This document shows, in pieces, positions 42,609 to 52,000 of a stretch of 61,146 bases of DNA. The notes beneath the pieces were generated by a model. The model made no database searches and had not been told where the DNA came from. It worked only from the letters and a program-made list of their open reading frames with translations. This stretch comes from Ethanoligenens sp047722935 (GTDB lineage: Bacteria; Bacillota; Clostridia; Oscillospirales; Ethanoligenentaceae), in NCBI GenBank assembly GCA_047722935.1, contig JBDNZS010000012.1, forward strand, positions 1 through 61,146. Reading direction: 5' to 3'. How positions within the stretch are numbered: the stretch's first letter is position 1; the number at the start of each line of letters is the position of its first letter. The position numbers and the translations under genes were made by a program.

Positions 42609-43577
42609 TTACAGGGTACTCCACAGAATCAGAAGCCGTAGACCCCCGCCGATGATAAGAAACAGCACCGTCGTGACATACATCAGCCGGTTTGCGCGGC
42701 GTATGTCCTCCACCTCGACGGGCCGACAGTCGTCTCCAATGGTGGGCTTTTTCACAAGTTTGCCGAAGTATGTGCTGTCGCCCCCAAGCTGAATGCCCAA
42801 CGCACCCGCGCAGGCCGCCTCCGTGCAGGCCGAATTGGGGCTGTGATGTTTCTTGCGATCCCGCCGGAAAATATGGAAAGCGCCGCGTCCGTCCAGCCCG
42901 ATGAGTGCGGCCGCGGGAGCCATGAGAAGGCCTGTCAGCCGAGCGGGGACAAGATTGAAAACGTCGTCGAGCCGCGCCGCGAACCGGCCGAAATGCAGAT
43001 ATTTCTCGTTTTTGTAGCCGATCATGGAGTCCAGCGTGTTGACGGCCTTATACAAAAATCCAAGCGGCGCGCCGCCTATGAGCAGATACAGTAGCGGCGC
43101 GGTCACCCCGTCGCTGGTGTTCTCCGCTACCGTTTCCACTGCAGCCCGTATAATGTGCGCCTCGTCGAGGTTCTGCGTGTCGCGTCCCACAATCCAAGAG
43201 AGTTTTTGCCGTGCGCTGACAAGGCTGACCCGTTCCAGTTCGGCACTGACTTTCATGCTTTCGACTCGAAGGCTTTTTGCCGCGATGATCTGATAACACA
43301 TAAAGCTCTGCACCGCCAGAGCCAGATAAAAGTTCATCCGGGCGAGGACGAACAAAATAAAAAACGGAACAGCAAAGGAAAGGAGAACGACAACGAGCGT
43401 GAGCAGTATGCCGCAGACCAAACGGCTTTGCGGTGTCTTACAGCTGATTTTTCGCAAGACCTTTTCTCCGCCGGTAACCAGCAGACCCGTTAAGCGCACC
43501 GGATGGGGCAGCGCGTGCGGGTCGCCGAATATGCAGTCTAGCAGAAAACCGGCTATTATTGCGAACAGAACGGTCAT
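42609..43577 (-). CDS. cbiB: Adenosylcobinamide-phosphate synthase CbiB
   Basis: A 322-residue membrane protein that attaches aminopropanol phosphate to cobyric acid. Motifs: LLDCIFGDPHALPHPVRLTG at the N-terminus and AVETVAENTSDGVTAPLLY in the middle, with the C-terminal RANRLMYVTTVLF helix. The ATG at 43577 with TTGGAGA upstream is used; the frame extends to 43718 into the cbiA 3' end without need. Confidence 0.94.
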   Translation of the reverse strand: MTVLFAIIAGFLLDCIFGDPHALPHPVRLTGLLVTGGEKVLRKISCKTPQSRLVCGILLTLVVVLLSFAVPFFILFVLARMNFYLALAVQSFMCYQIIAAKSLRVESMKVSAELERVSLVSARQKLSWIVGRDTQNLDEAHIIRAAVETVAENTSDGVTAPLLYLLIGGAPLGFLYKAVNTLDSMIGYKNEKYLHFGRFAARLDDVFNLVPARLTGLLMAPAAALIGLDGRGAFHIFRRDRKKHHSPNSACTEAACAGALGIQLGGDSTYFGKLVKKPTIGDDCRPVEVEDIRRANRLMYVTTVLFLIIGGGLRLLILWSTL

Positions 43578-43602
43578 AAGGTTCTCCAATTCCTGAAATG
43601 GT

Positions 43603-44988
43603 TTAAAAATCCGGCGTGTGCCGGGGGCTATTCCCGGCTTGAAAGGCCGCACATGCCGCAACGAAGCGGACAGCTGCCTTGGGTTGCCCTGCAAAATGGA
43701 TATGCGGGTATCCGGCAAAAAGGGTTGGCCCTGCCGCTATACATGCATACTGCCGGGTACCGCCGGGCTTTTCCGCCGTGAAGCTGTCGCCGCAGAAGGT
43801 GGAATCCGAATAATGGAATTCGTGGGCGGACAGGCTCTCACCTGCGGCACACAGCAAATTGTCACATTTTGCAGTGAGCTTCACGTAACCAAAACGTTTG
43901 AGCCCGCCGGTCATAAACGCCTCGCCCTCCAGAGCGCCGACCATCGGGATCAGTTTATCGTGCGCATTCCGCATGCCTTTTTGCAGAAACAGGAACCCAC
44001 CGCATTCCGCAACACAGGGCATCCCGCTCAGGACAGCTTTGCGGATACCGGCGAGCACATCGCTGTTTTTCGAGAGCTGCTCCAGATACAGTTCTGGATA
44101 CCCTCCGCCGAGGAGCAATCCGTCGCATGCAGGGAGGGGTTCCCCGGCAAGCGGGCTGAAGAAAATCAGCCGCGCGCCCAGCTTTTCCAGCACCGCAAGG
44201 CTATCGCGGTAGTAAAAGCAGAAAGCACGATCCTGTGCGACGGCGATTTTGACGTCAAACTGCCGGTCAAACGTCAAAGGCATATAGCTGAACGAACCGG
44301 CTGACCGGGCAATCTGTATCAGAGCGTCGAGATCAATGGATTTTACCGCCTGCGCACCGAGCTTCTCCATTTTTGACTGTATATCTCCGATTTCATCGGC
44401 GGTTATCAGGCCGAGGTGACGGCTGTCAAAGCGGCAGTCCAGCATTTCAGGCAAGAAACCGAGAACCTTGAGCGGCGTGTTTTCCTCCACGACCGAGCGG
44501 TAAAACGCATACATCCCCGGCTTGATGCGGTTAAAAATCACACCTTTGATCTCACTGTCCGACCGATAGGACGCCATGCCGTTGAGAATGGCTGCCAGTG
44601 TCACCGCCATGCCGCTGCAATCCACAATCAGCACCACTGGTGTGCTCATTTCCCGAGCCAGATGATAGGAACTGTAGCGATCTGTCCTGCCAAGGCCGTC
44701 GTAATACCCCATCACCCCTTCAATAAGAGAGAAGGACGCACCGGAGGAGCCTTCCGTCAACAGCCGGCGGCAGGCATCGGCTCCCATCAGAAAAAGGTCG
44801 AGGTTAGCCGAGTTTTTCTCCAGCACCTTGCGGTGAAACATGGGATCGATGTAATCGGGCCCGCATTTGAAGGCGGAGGACTCGACGCCTTTTCCACGAA
44901 GGGCACTCAGCACCGCGCAGGCAGCCAAGGTTTTTCCACTCCCGCTGCCCGGGGCGGCGAAGAGGATACGCGGCGGATTCGCCGTCAT
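43603..44988 (-). CDS. cbiA: Cobyrinate a,c-diamide synthase CbiA
   Basis: A 461-residue ATP- and glutamine-dependent amidase. The N-terminal ATP loop is FAAPGSGSGKT; the glutaminase nucleophile is in PCVAECGGFLFLQ and the C-terminal ALYEFHYSD-type block reads LSAHEFHYSDS. It overlaps cbiET by 4 bp (ATGA). Confidence 0.95.
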   Translation of the reverse strand: MTANPPRILFAAPGSGSGKTLAACAVLSALRGKGVESSAFKCGPDYIDPMFHRKVLEKNSANLDLFLMGADACRRLLTEGSSGASFSLIEGVMGYYDGLGRTDRYSSYHLAREMSTPVVLIVDCSGMAVTLAAILNGMASYRSDSEIKGVIFNRIKPGMYAFYRSVVEENTPLKVLGFLPEMLDCRFDSRHLGLITADEIGDIQSKMEKLGAQAVKSIDLDALIQIARSAGSFSYMPLTFDRQFDVKIAVAQDRAFCFYYRDSLAVLEKLGARLIFFSPLAGEPLPACDGLLLGGGYPELYLEQLSKNSDVLAGIRKAVLSGMPCVAECGGFLFLQKGMRNAHDKLIPMVGALEGEAFMTGGLKRFGYVKLTAKCDNLLCAAGESLSAHEFHYSDSTFCGDSFTAEKPGGTRQYACIAAGPTLFAGYPHIHFAGQPKAAVRFVAACAAFQAGNSPRHTPDF

Positions 44989-46217
44989 CGCTCACCCTCC
45001 CGCGCATTTTCACACGTACCGCCATCCGCCTCTCCGGTGATTATATAAACCGGATTCTGAGCCATCATCAAATGGTGGTTGCCGGTCTTTTTTGCCCGTG
45101 CCGCGCTTATCTGGACAATCTCCGGCGTAAGCCCCATACGTGTCATTGCATCCACGGCTTCCGAGAGCGTTTCCAGCGAAACGGCGTTGACCGTGACCCG
45201 GATGTGCGGATTTGCATCGGTCAGCCGCCTCAAAATTTCTTCCAATCTTCCGCCGCTGCCACCGATAAAGGCTCGGTCGGGCCGCGGCAGCCCCGTAAGG
45301 CACACGGGCGCTTCGCCTTTCACGACGGTCACGTTATAGGCGCCGAGCCTGCTGCAATTTTTTGCAATTAGGTCCAGAGCGTCGTCTTTCCGCTCAATGG
45401 CGTATACCATTCCATCTCGCGCCCGGCGCGCGAGTTCGACAGAAACGGAACCCGTCCCCGCGCCGATATCATAGACCACATCCCCCGGGCGCACGGCAAG
45501 CTTCGCGGCAGAAAGCCACCGCACCTCTTCCTTGGTCATCGGAACATCGCCTCGGGTGAATTGGTTGTCTTTCAGCGGGGCACTGCAATCGGTAAAAGCG
45601 GGATTTTCAACGAGCAGGGCGGTCAAATCATCAAATTTCATCCGTGAGAGCTCCGCCGCCGTGCCGGAAATAATCCGTTCTTCCGGCAGTGAGAGTTTTT
45701 CACCCGCCGTGACGTGAACAGATCCGAGCCCGCTGTCCGCAAGCTGAAAGCAGATATCCTGTGCCTTGATTTTGCCTCCGGTCAATAAAAACACGGTGGG
45801 ATGATAAGCGATTTGCCCCAGAAAGAACCCCTCGCGTCCATGCAGGCTGACGATTTTCACCTGTTCATAGCCTGTCCCCAATTTGGCGCAGAGATATTGC
45901 AGGCTGCTGACGCCGTTTACCATCTCACACGCCGCCTTTCCGGCAAGCTTCTGCACAAAGGTTTCGGCGGCGCTGAAAAATCCGGTATCGCCTGAAACGA
46001 GAATGGCAATCTCAGCAGCGTCGCAGGTCAGGACTCGCTCTTCCAGTTCTGCAAGCCTGATCGTTTCCGCATCCGCCCGTATCGGCTTCACTTGCTCGGC
46101 AAGCCGCGCGCCCGAGGCGAAAACCCTGCCGCAGCTATGGATAAGCGAGCGTGCCCTGCCGGTCAGCAGGCGCGGATCTCCCGGCCCGGTACCGATCAGA
46201 TAGACTGTCCTTTTCAT
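44985..46217 (-). CDS. cbiET: CbiE-CbiT fusion (cobalt-precorrin-7 C5/C15 methyltransferase)
   Basis: A 410-residue fusion. Residues 1-205 are CbiE (SAM methyltransferase fold, VYLIGTGPGDPRLLT start, VSGDTGFFS); residues 210-400 are CbiT (VYDIGAGTGSVSVELARRA, ERKDDALDLIAKN), which methylates C15 and decarboxylates the C12 acetate. The fused form corresponds to CobL of the aerobic pathway but occurs in many Clostridia. It overlaps both neighbours by 4 bp. Confidence 0.94.
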   Translation of the reverse strand: MKRTVYLIGTGPGDPRLLTGRARSLIHSCGRVFASGARLAEQVKPIRADAETIRLAELEERVLTCDAAEIAILVSGDTGFFSAAETFVQKLAGKAACEMVNGVSSLQYLCAKLGTGYEQVKIVSLHGREGFFLGQIAYHPTVFLLTGGKIKAQDICFQLADSGLGSVHVTAGEKLSLPEERIISGTAAELSRMKFDDLTALLVENPAFTDCSAPLKDNQFTRGDVPMTKEEVRWLSAAKLAVRPGDVVYDIGAGTGSVSVELARRARDGMVYAIERKDDALDLIAKNCSRLGAYNVTVVKGEAPVCLTGLPRPDRAFIGGSGGRLEEILRRLTDANPHIRVTVNAVSLETLSEAVDAMTRMGLTPEIVQISAARAKKTGNHHLMMAQNPVYIITGEADGGTCENAREGER

Positions 46218-46576
46218 AAAGTCTGCCTGATGCGGTCGACAAGGACTTCGGCAAGCCGGTGATCTGCACCCAAGGTGTTGCCCATTGTAATCTTTACGTC
46301 TTTCCTGTTTTGGAGAAACGAATCAATTTCGGCAGGAATATCGTGACGGATATGTACGCCGGAAAAAAGAAAATAAGGGATGAGCAAGATGTCATCCGCT
46401 CCCTGGTGGATGAGATTTTCCAACCCGTTTTCCAGATTGCACTTTCGAAATTGGAGATAGGCTGTCTCTATAATGGTACCGGGAAGTGTCTTTTTTACCA
46501 TACAGGCAATGGAATCCATGGTTTTTTCCGTATCATCTTCACGGCTTCCGTGTGCAAGAATCAAAACGCCTTTCAT
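46214..46576 (-). CDS. cbiX: Sirohydrochlorin cobaltochelatase CbiX (short form)
   Basis: A 120-residue small chelatase that inserts Co2+ into sirohydrochlorin, the entry step of the cobalt-early pathway. H9 (LAHGSRED) and H75/H78 (GVHIRHDIP) are the metal-handling residues. The length matches CbiX-short, which works as a homodimer. RBS AAGGAG precedes the ATG; a 192-bp gap separates it from cbiJ. Confidence 0.92.
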   Translation of the reverse strand: MKGVLILAHGSREDDTEKTMDSIACMVKKTLPGTIIETAYLQFRKCNLENGLENLIHQGADDILLIPYFLFSGVHIRHDIPAEIDSFLQNRKDVKITMGNTLGADHRLAEVLVDRIRQTL

Positions 46577-46768
46577 ATCCGATAACTCCTTTTTATGGCC
46601 TGTCTTAGATTTTTCATCACATGACGGGCGGATTTTATTGTGTGTTCCCTATCTTCCTCTGGATCGGACTGCACTTGCAGGCCTCACCCAACTTGCAAAA
46701 GCGCTGAATAAATACCCCCTGGGAGGCATCGCGCTGAAACAATCTGCGAGCTTATTACGCCCCATCGT
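46577..46768. other. Gap inside the cobalamin operon
   Basis: The largest interval between the pathway genes. No minus-strand open frame with an RBS and no terminator was seen. It may be a remnant of a deleted gene or simply spacer. Confidence 0.5.
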
Positions 46769-47560
46769 TCAAGAATCTCCGGACGTGCGGCAATTTTTTC
46801 GCTTTTCTTCGAAGCCGTAGCGACGATTCAGCCATTCGGTCATCTGCCGGAAATCAAGACCGATTTCCTCCGTTGGCCGGGCAATTAAAATCACGGTGAT
46901 ACCCGCCTCTTTTGCAGCTGAGAGCTTCTCGGCAAAGCCACCGGCCGAGCCTGAATCCTTGGTGACCAGATACCGGGCGTGGGTTTCCCGGATGAAGGCA
47001 AGGTTCATCTGGTGAGAAAACGGTCCCTGCATGGCAATGATATGCCTGCCCGAAAGTCCTGCCTCGCGGCAGGCTTCGATGGCGTCCGGGGAGGGCAGCA
47101 CTCGGGCATAGCAGCGCGCCGAAAAACGGTCGATGCCGGCAAACGCCGAAAGCTCCTTGCTGCCGGTGGTCAGCAGCACATTGCCGTCGCGTTTGGCGAG
47201 ATGTGCGGCCGCGGCCTCTGCATCCGGCAGTACTATGGCGTCGCCGCAGTTTTGCGAAGGGCGCAGAAGACGCATGTATGCGCTTTCTGTAGCTTTGCAG
47301 GCTGCTTTTATATTGCGTGTGACGACCTTGGCGTATGGGTGTGTCGCATCAATTACAAGGGGAAAACCGGTTATGAATTCGGTCATCTCGTTGACATCGA
47401 GCCTACCGGTGTGGATGCGCAGGTTCTCCTGTTCCGGCATAACGATGCTCCCGTATTCCGTCGCGACGCAGGCGGTGACAGGAAGCCCCTGTCCGGCGAG
47501 ATATTCGCAGAGCTGCCGGCCCTCGGTCGTTCCGGCGAAAACGAGCGTTTTCTCCGTCAT
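46769..47560 (-). CDS. cbiJ: Cobalt-precorrin-6A reductase CbiJ
   Basis: A 263-residue NADH-dependent reductase. FAGTTEGRQLCEYLA at the N-terminus and VIDATHPYAKVVTRNIKAAC are the family signatures; VTKDSGSAGGFAEKL occurs near the C-terminus. The ATG at 47560 has GGGAGGC 8 bp upstream. The extreme C-terminus (EEKRKNCRTSGDS) is unlike the family and is followed by a 192-bp non-coding gap. Confidence 0.93.
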   Translation of the reverse strand: MTEKTLVFAGTTEGRQLCEYLAGQGLPVTACVATEYGSIVMPEQENLRIHTGRLDVNEMTEFITGFPLVIDATHPYAKVVTRNIKAACKATESAYMRLLRPSQNCGDAIVLPDAEAAAAHLAKRDGNVLLTTGSKELSAFAGIDRFSARCYARVLPSPDAIEACREAGLSGRHIIAMQGPFSHQMNLAFIRETHARYLVTKDSGSAGGFAEKLSAAKEAGITVILIARPTEEIGLDFRQMTEWLNRRYGFEEKRKNCRTSGDS

Positions 47561-47583
47561 CTTATGCCTCCTTCCCGCATGGC

Positions 47584-48312
47584 TCAAATACCCCGGTAGC
47601 CCCGGGGGGTGACAAGCCTGCCGCCGATGATTTTTGTGGTAGAATTCCCAATGATGACCGTGGTGAACATGTCTGCCTGCACTGCCGCAAGCTCCCGCAG
47701 CGTCAGCACATGGTGCTCTTGCCCCACGCGGCCGATGTTGCGGGCGTAACCACAGGGGGTGTCGCCGCCGCGGAACTCACTGACGATCGCACAGGCCCTT
47801 GCCAGATAATCTGATCTTTTTCTGCTGGCAGGGTTATAGAGGCAGAGAACAAAATCCGCCTCGGCAGCACACTTCAGTCGTTTTGCAATTGTTTCCCACG
47901 GCGTGAGCAAATCACTCAGTGAAACGACTGCAAAGTCATGGGAGAGCGGTGCCCCCAGCACGGCGGCGGCGGAAGTGGCAGCCGTGACGCCCGGGACGAC
48001 TTCGATTTCTATTTGAGGATGCTCCGCCGCGACCTCTTGCAGTAACCCCGCCATGCCGTATATGCCGGCGTCGCCGCTGCAGACCACCGCGACGGTTTTG
48101 CCTTTCAGCGTTTCCTCGATCGCCAGCTTGCAGCGATCGACCTCCTGCCTCATCGGGGTTGTCAGGACAGTCTTTCCTTCGGCCAAAGAGCCGAGCAGGG
48201 ATATATACGTTTCATATCCGACGATCACATCGCTTTCACGCAGGGCGTCAAGTGCCCTGCCGGTCATTTCATTTTCAGCACCGGGGCCCAGCCCCACGGC
48301 AACGATTTTCAT
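47584..48312 (-). CDS. cbiH: Cobalt-factor III/precorrin-3B C17-methyltransferase CbiH
   Basis: A 242-residue SAM-dependent uroporphyrin-III-type methyltransferase that methylates C17 with ring contraction. Motifs: AVGLGPGAENEMT at the start, VCSGDAGIYGMAGLLQE and VVPGVTAATSAAAVLGAPLSHDF. The ATG at 48312 gives the family start; the frame runs upstream to 48375 into the cbiG end. Confidence 0.93.
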   Translation of the reverse strand: MKIVAVGLGPGAENEMTGRALDALRESDVIVGYETYISLLGSLAEGKTVLTTPMRQEVDRCKLAIEETLKGKTVAVVCSGDAGIYGMAGLLQEVAAEHPQIEIEVVPGVTAATSAAAVLGAPLSHDFAVVSLSDLLTPWETIAKRLKCAAEADFVLCLYNPASRKRSDYLARACAIVSEFRGGDTPCGYARNIGRVGQEHHVLTLRELAAVQADMFTTVIIGNSTTKIIGGRLVTPRGYRGI

Positions 48313-48356
48313 ATATCCACCCTTAGTCGTATAGCCGACTCCCGCCATGCATGATT

Positions 48357-49382
48357 TCAAAATTGGCCCTTCCAATCCGCTTTTGCCGCCGCGGTCGTGA
48401 CGCTTTTTTCGGCCGTTTTCCGAATGATGAGCGTGCCGCCGGAGGCTTTTACAGCCGCCCGCTCACAGACATTTCCAACGCCCGTCGTCCGGCGTACAAA
48501 ATCCGAATCTGTAAATTCCCCCTGAACCCCAGCCAACTCCTGTGCCGAAAATGTTTGAAGTGGCAGACGGTATTTTTCGCAAAGTGCAAGCAGCGCCGCT
48601 TCTTTTGCTTTGAGATTGATGCTGGCGATGCAGTTTACCGCTTTCACCGGCACATTTCCTGCTGCAAGCGTCTGTAAAAATTGTTCCTCCACGTTCTCAT
48701 GCGTAACACCCCGTTTACAGCCGATGCCTATGGCGATGCATTGCGGCACCAGATGAAGCGTGTGGGCGAAGGGATTTCTTGAAACATCCAGCGATACCAA
48801 AATACCGATTTTACCATAGCCGACAGGAAAAACCCCTTTGGGGTACGTCCCATCCACCGGAAAATCCGAAAGGAACCCCACCGGTTCGCCCGCGAGGATT
48901 GCCGACGATACGGCCTTGATTTTCGCGGGATCGAAGACCCGGCAATTGTTGTCGCGGGCCCAGACATCGGCTGCAAACTTCCCGTTTATATCCGTGGCGG
49001 TCGTCAAGACGGCAGCGGCGCCGATCTGCTCTGCAATTTCCTCAGCCAGCCGGTTGGCACCGCCGAGATGGCCGGAGAGGATGGGGATGACATATCGCCC
49101 TTTTTCATCGCAGACGAGCACAGCCGGGTCGATATCCTTTCCCCTGAGATACGGCGCGACGGCGCGGACGGCAATACCCGCCGCGCCAACGAAGATCAGA
49201 GCGTCGCAGCTTTCAAAGGCGCTTTCTGCAAATTTCAGGATATCGCCGGTACGCTTCACAAGCCCCGGCATATCTTCCTTGTAATAACCCGTGGCATCGA
49301 ATCCCCGGTTGTCAAGGAGCTTGCACAGCCTCAAAGAAAACAATGCGCCGTCACGCGTGAAGGATACGATTTTTATATTCAT
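48357..49382 (-). CDS. cbiG: Cobalt-precorrin-5A hydrolase CbiG
   Basis: A 341-residue enzyme that opens the ring-A delta-lactone and releases acetaldehyde. The central PYLRGKDIDPAVLVCDEKGRYVIPILSGHLGGANRLAEEIA block is diagnostic, and the C-terminal CIAIGIGCKRGV domain is intact. It overlaps cbiF by 4 bp. Confidence 0.94.
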   Translation of the reverse strand: MNIKIVSFTRDGALFSLRLCKLLDNRGFDATGYYKEDMPGLVKRTGDILKFAESAFESCDALIFVGAAGIAVRAVAPYLRGKDIDPAVLVCDEKGRYVIPILSGHLGGANRLAEEIAEQIGAAAVLTTATDINGKFAADVWARDNNCRVFDPAKIKAVSSAILAGEPVGFLSDFPVDGTYPKGVFPVGYGKIGILVSLDVSRNPFAHTLHLVPQCIAIGIGCKRGVTHENVEEQFLQTLAAGNVPVKAVNCIASINLKAKEAALLALCEKYRLPLQTFSAQELAGVQGEFTDSDFVRRTTGVGNVCERAAVKASGGTLIIRKTAEKSVTTAAAKADWKGQF

Positions 49383-50140
49383 GACCTTTCCGCCTGCCGG
49401 AAACCGTGGGTAAACGAAGGGTCATAAAGCTTTGAACGGTCAAATTCGTCACCGAGGAAATTGCCCACCAGAATTAGGGCCGTTTTCTCAATGCCGTTTT
49501 CCGTCGCGGCAGAGGCAAGTTTTGCTACGCTGGTGCGCACGATCTTTTCATCGGGCCAGGTGGTCTTGTAGACAATCGCCGCCGGAGTTTCGGGCGGGCA
49601 GCCACCTTTTTGCAGTTCACTGCTCAACGTCTCGAGAAGCCCGGCGCTTAAAAACAGCACCATTGTCGTCCCATGGGAAGCAAGCTGTGCGATTTCTTCA
49701 CGGGGAGGCACCGGCGTCCGGCCCGCCATGCGGGAAATGATCACCGTTTGGCTGACGCCAGGCAAGGTATATTCCGTCTTGAGGGAGGCCGCAGCCCCGC
49801 AGAAAGAACTGACCCCGGCAACCACCTGATAGGGGATTTTTTGCTTGTCGAGCAGCACCATCTGTTCGCGGACAGCACCGTAGATGCTCGGATCGCCCGT
49901 GTGCAGGCGAACCACCAGCCCGCCCGCTTCCTGCGCCGCAACCATAGCCGCCACCACCTGTTCGAGCGTCATGGCAGCACTGTTGAGAATTTTGCAGCTT
50001 TTTTTCGTATAACGCAGCAATTCTGGATTGACCAGCGAACCCGCGTAAATCACGAGGTCCGCTTTTTTCAGAAGCTCCGCACCGCGCACCGTAATGAGAT
50101 CGGCCGCCCCCGGTCCGGCACCCACAAAATATACCATCAT
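49379..50140 (-). CDS. cbiF: Cobalt-precorrin-4 C11-methyltransferase CbiF
   Basis: A 253-residue SAM methyltransferase. YFVGAGPGAADLITVRGAELL at the start, RLHTGDPSIYGAVREQM and GVSSFCGAAASLKTEYTLP are typical of CbiF/CobM. It overlaps cbiL by 4 bp and cbiG by 4 bp. Confidence 0.94.
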   Translation of the reverse strand: MMVYFVGAGPGAADLITVRGAELLKKADLVIYAGSLVNPELLRYTKKSCKILNSAAMTLEQVVAAMVAAQEAGGLVVRLHTGDPSIYGAVREQMVLLDKQKIPYQVVAGVSSFCGAAASLKTEYTLPGVSQTVIISRMAGRTPVPPREEIAQLASHGTTMVLFLSAGLLETLSSELQKGGCPPETPAAIVYKTTWPDEKIVRTSVAKLASAATENGIEKTALILVGNFLGDEFDRSKLYDPSFTHGFRQAERS

Positions 50141-50820
50141 TCCCGTTCCTTTATTAGTAGGATTGAAAAATAGCTCGCATCATCGCCGACGTCCTCGAGA
50201 TGCCGATAGATTGTCTCATTTTTCATACCGCAGCATTCGACCATCCGGGTCTGCCCAGCAAGCCCTGCGTCTTTCAGCATCTGCCGAACCTCCGCCATCC
50301 TGCGGCCGGATTTCATCAGCACCTTGCTGCCCTTGAGGCAGATTCCCTCCTCCAGCCCTTCGTAAGAAGCGGGGAAGATATGCAGCGCCTCACCGCCTTC
50401 ACACAGTGAATCGCCAAGTGCGGCGGCCGCGGCGCAGAAGGAGGGAACGCCGGGGATCATCTTCGCCTTATAACCTCTTTCGAGGACAAGCCGGTGCAGA
50501 TACATGTAGGTCGAATAGATGGAGGGGTCGCCAAGGGTGGCAAAGGCTACGTCTTGGCCCTCTTCGAGCCGTTCGCATATCTTGTCAACGCTCTCACGGC
50601 GGCTTTTCGCAAGCCGTTCCTTGTCCCTTATCATCGGCATGGGGCAAAGCAGAATCTCCTTGTCCGCAATATACTTTGCAGCCACGTGCAAGGCCGTTTT
50701 TTCGCCGCCTGTGTCGGGGACGGCGACGACTGCCGCCGCCCTGAGCGTTTCGATCGCTTTTACAGTGAGTAGTTCCGGGTCCCCCGGCCCGACCCCCACG
50801 CCAAACAAGGTGCCTGTCAT
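50137..50820 (-). CDS. cbiL: Cobalt-factor II/precorrin-2 C20-methyltransferase CbiL
   Basis: A 227-residue SAM methyltransferase. FGVGVGPGDPELLTVKAIETL starts the fold and FATLGDPSIYSTYMYLHRLV is the CbiL signature. The ATG at 50820 follows GGAGG. The upstream cbiD frame runs 227 bp into this gene in a different frame. Confidence 0.94.
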   Translation of the reverse strand: MTGTLFGVGVGPGDPELLTVKAIETLRAAAVVAVPDTGGEKTALHVAAKYIADKEILLCPMPMIRDKERLAKSRRESVDKICERLEEGQDVAFATLGDPSIYSTYMYLHRLVLERGYKAKMIPGVPSFCAAAAALGDSLCEGGEALHIFPASYEGLEEGICLKGSKVLMKSGRRMAEVRQMLKDAGLAGQTRMVECCGMKNETIYRHLEDVGDDASYFSILLIKERE

Positions 50821-51928
50821 TCCGTTTTTCCTCCGTTTCCGCACGAATATTTTCCGCAAGCGCTGCGGCGCCGCTTGTCTGTACCAAAATACCGCCCTGA
50901 TTTGTGAAAACAATGAGTTCCACCGCGCACCGACCGCCCGTCCTGCGGTCGATATGTTCCATCATTTTGGAAAGCAGGCTATGCCAAACCCTTTGCGACA
51001 AGCCCCATTGCACAAGCAGACGGCCCATTTCCTCGGTGGTGATGCATTCCATAAGCTGCTTCACCTGCCCGCTGTCCGCGCCATGGAGGGCGGCATGGGC
51101 GGCGACAGCTTCCGCTCTGCAATCCGCAACACGGGAGTGGGTGTTCATCACACCTGCGGCCAGTTTCACGAGTTTGCCGGCGTGACCAATCAGCAAAAGT
51201 TCCTTTACGCCTTTATAGACGGCGTAATCCAGTGTTTCCCCGATGTAGTTGGAGCATTTAACGCCGATGTCTAAATTCAACCCAAAGGCATTCTGGGCAA
51301 AGTCGCGGCCGTAATTACCGGGCGTAACCAGCAGCCTGGTGGTTCCACCGGCCAGCCGGCTGTCTATTTCAACCTTGATGGTGTCCACCAGGGCCGCCTC
51401 GCTCATCGGTTCGACGATTCCTGTGGTTCCGAGGATGGAGATACCTCCGACAATGCCAAGCAGGGGATTATAAGTCTTTTGCGCAATGCATTCCCCCTCG
51501 GGCGCTGAGATGATCACGGAAAACCCGCCGTTGTAGGCAAATCTCCTGGCAATCTCCCGCAGTCCTTCCTCAATCATGCGGTGGGGTACCGGATTGATGG
51601 CGGCCTCACCCACTTTGCAGGCAAGGCCGGGTTTCGTAACCCGGCCGATGCCTTTACCGCCATTAATGGAAATACCGGCATCTGTCTTTTCAACACACGC
51701 GCAGATCAGGATGCCATTGGTGACGTCCGGGTCATCACCGGCATCTTTGCGCACACAGCAAGTAACGCTGCCGTGTCCTACCGCCGTTTCCACAACTTCA
51801 AGCAGTAAATTTGTGCCGTTTGGTGTTTCAATCTTCACCATTTCCTGCGGTTTGCCGGAAAGCAGCGCCGCGGCGGCCGCCTTTGCAGCCGCCGTGGCGC
51901 TGCTCCCCGTCGTGTAACCGAGACGCAT
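50594..51928 (-). CDS. cbiD: Cobalt-precorrin-5B C1-methyltransferase CbiD, with unusual C-terminal overlap
   Basis: A SAM-dependent methyltransferase with the CbiD signature RLGYTTGSSATAAAKAA at the N-terminus, then IVGGISILGTTGIVEPMSE and IGHAGKLVKLAAGV. The recognisable CbiD part is about 370 residues; the remaining 75 residues (Arg/Gly-rich, RPRHRRRKNG) are read from the cbiL gene in another frame. A normal stop seems to be missing; the overlap ATGA of cbiL would supply one if the frame were shifted by a base. Start 51928 is chosen from homology; ATG 51952 or 51961 are alternatives. Confidence 0.9.
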   Translation of the reverse strand: MRLGYTTGSSATAAAKAAAAALLSGKPQEMVKIETPNGTNLLLEVVETAVGHGSVTCCVRKDAGDDPDVTNGILICACVEKTDAGISINGGKGIGRVTKPGLACKVGEAAINPVPHRMIEEGLREIARRFAYNGGFSVIISAPEGECIAQKTYNPLLGIVGGISILGTTGIVEPMSEAALVDTIKVEIDSRLAGGTTRLLVTPGNYGRDFAQNAFGLNLDIGVKCSNYIGETLDYAVYKGVKELLLIGHAGKLVKLAAGVMNTHSRVADCRAEAVAAHAALHGADSGQVKQLMECITTEEMGRLLVQWGLSQRVWHSLLSKMMEHIDRRTGGRCAVELIVFTNQGGILVQTSGAAALAENIRAETEEKRNDRHLVWRGGRAGGPGTTHCKSDRNAQGGGSRRRPRHRRRKNGLARGCKVYCGQGDSALPHADDKGQGTACEKPP

Positions 51929-52000
51929 CTCTTTTCCGCCTTTTACCACCATTCCAAGCATGCAGACCAGCGCCTTTCCCGGAAATACCGCGCCATAAAA

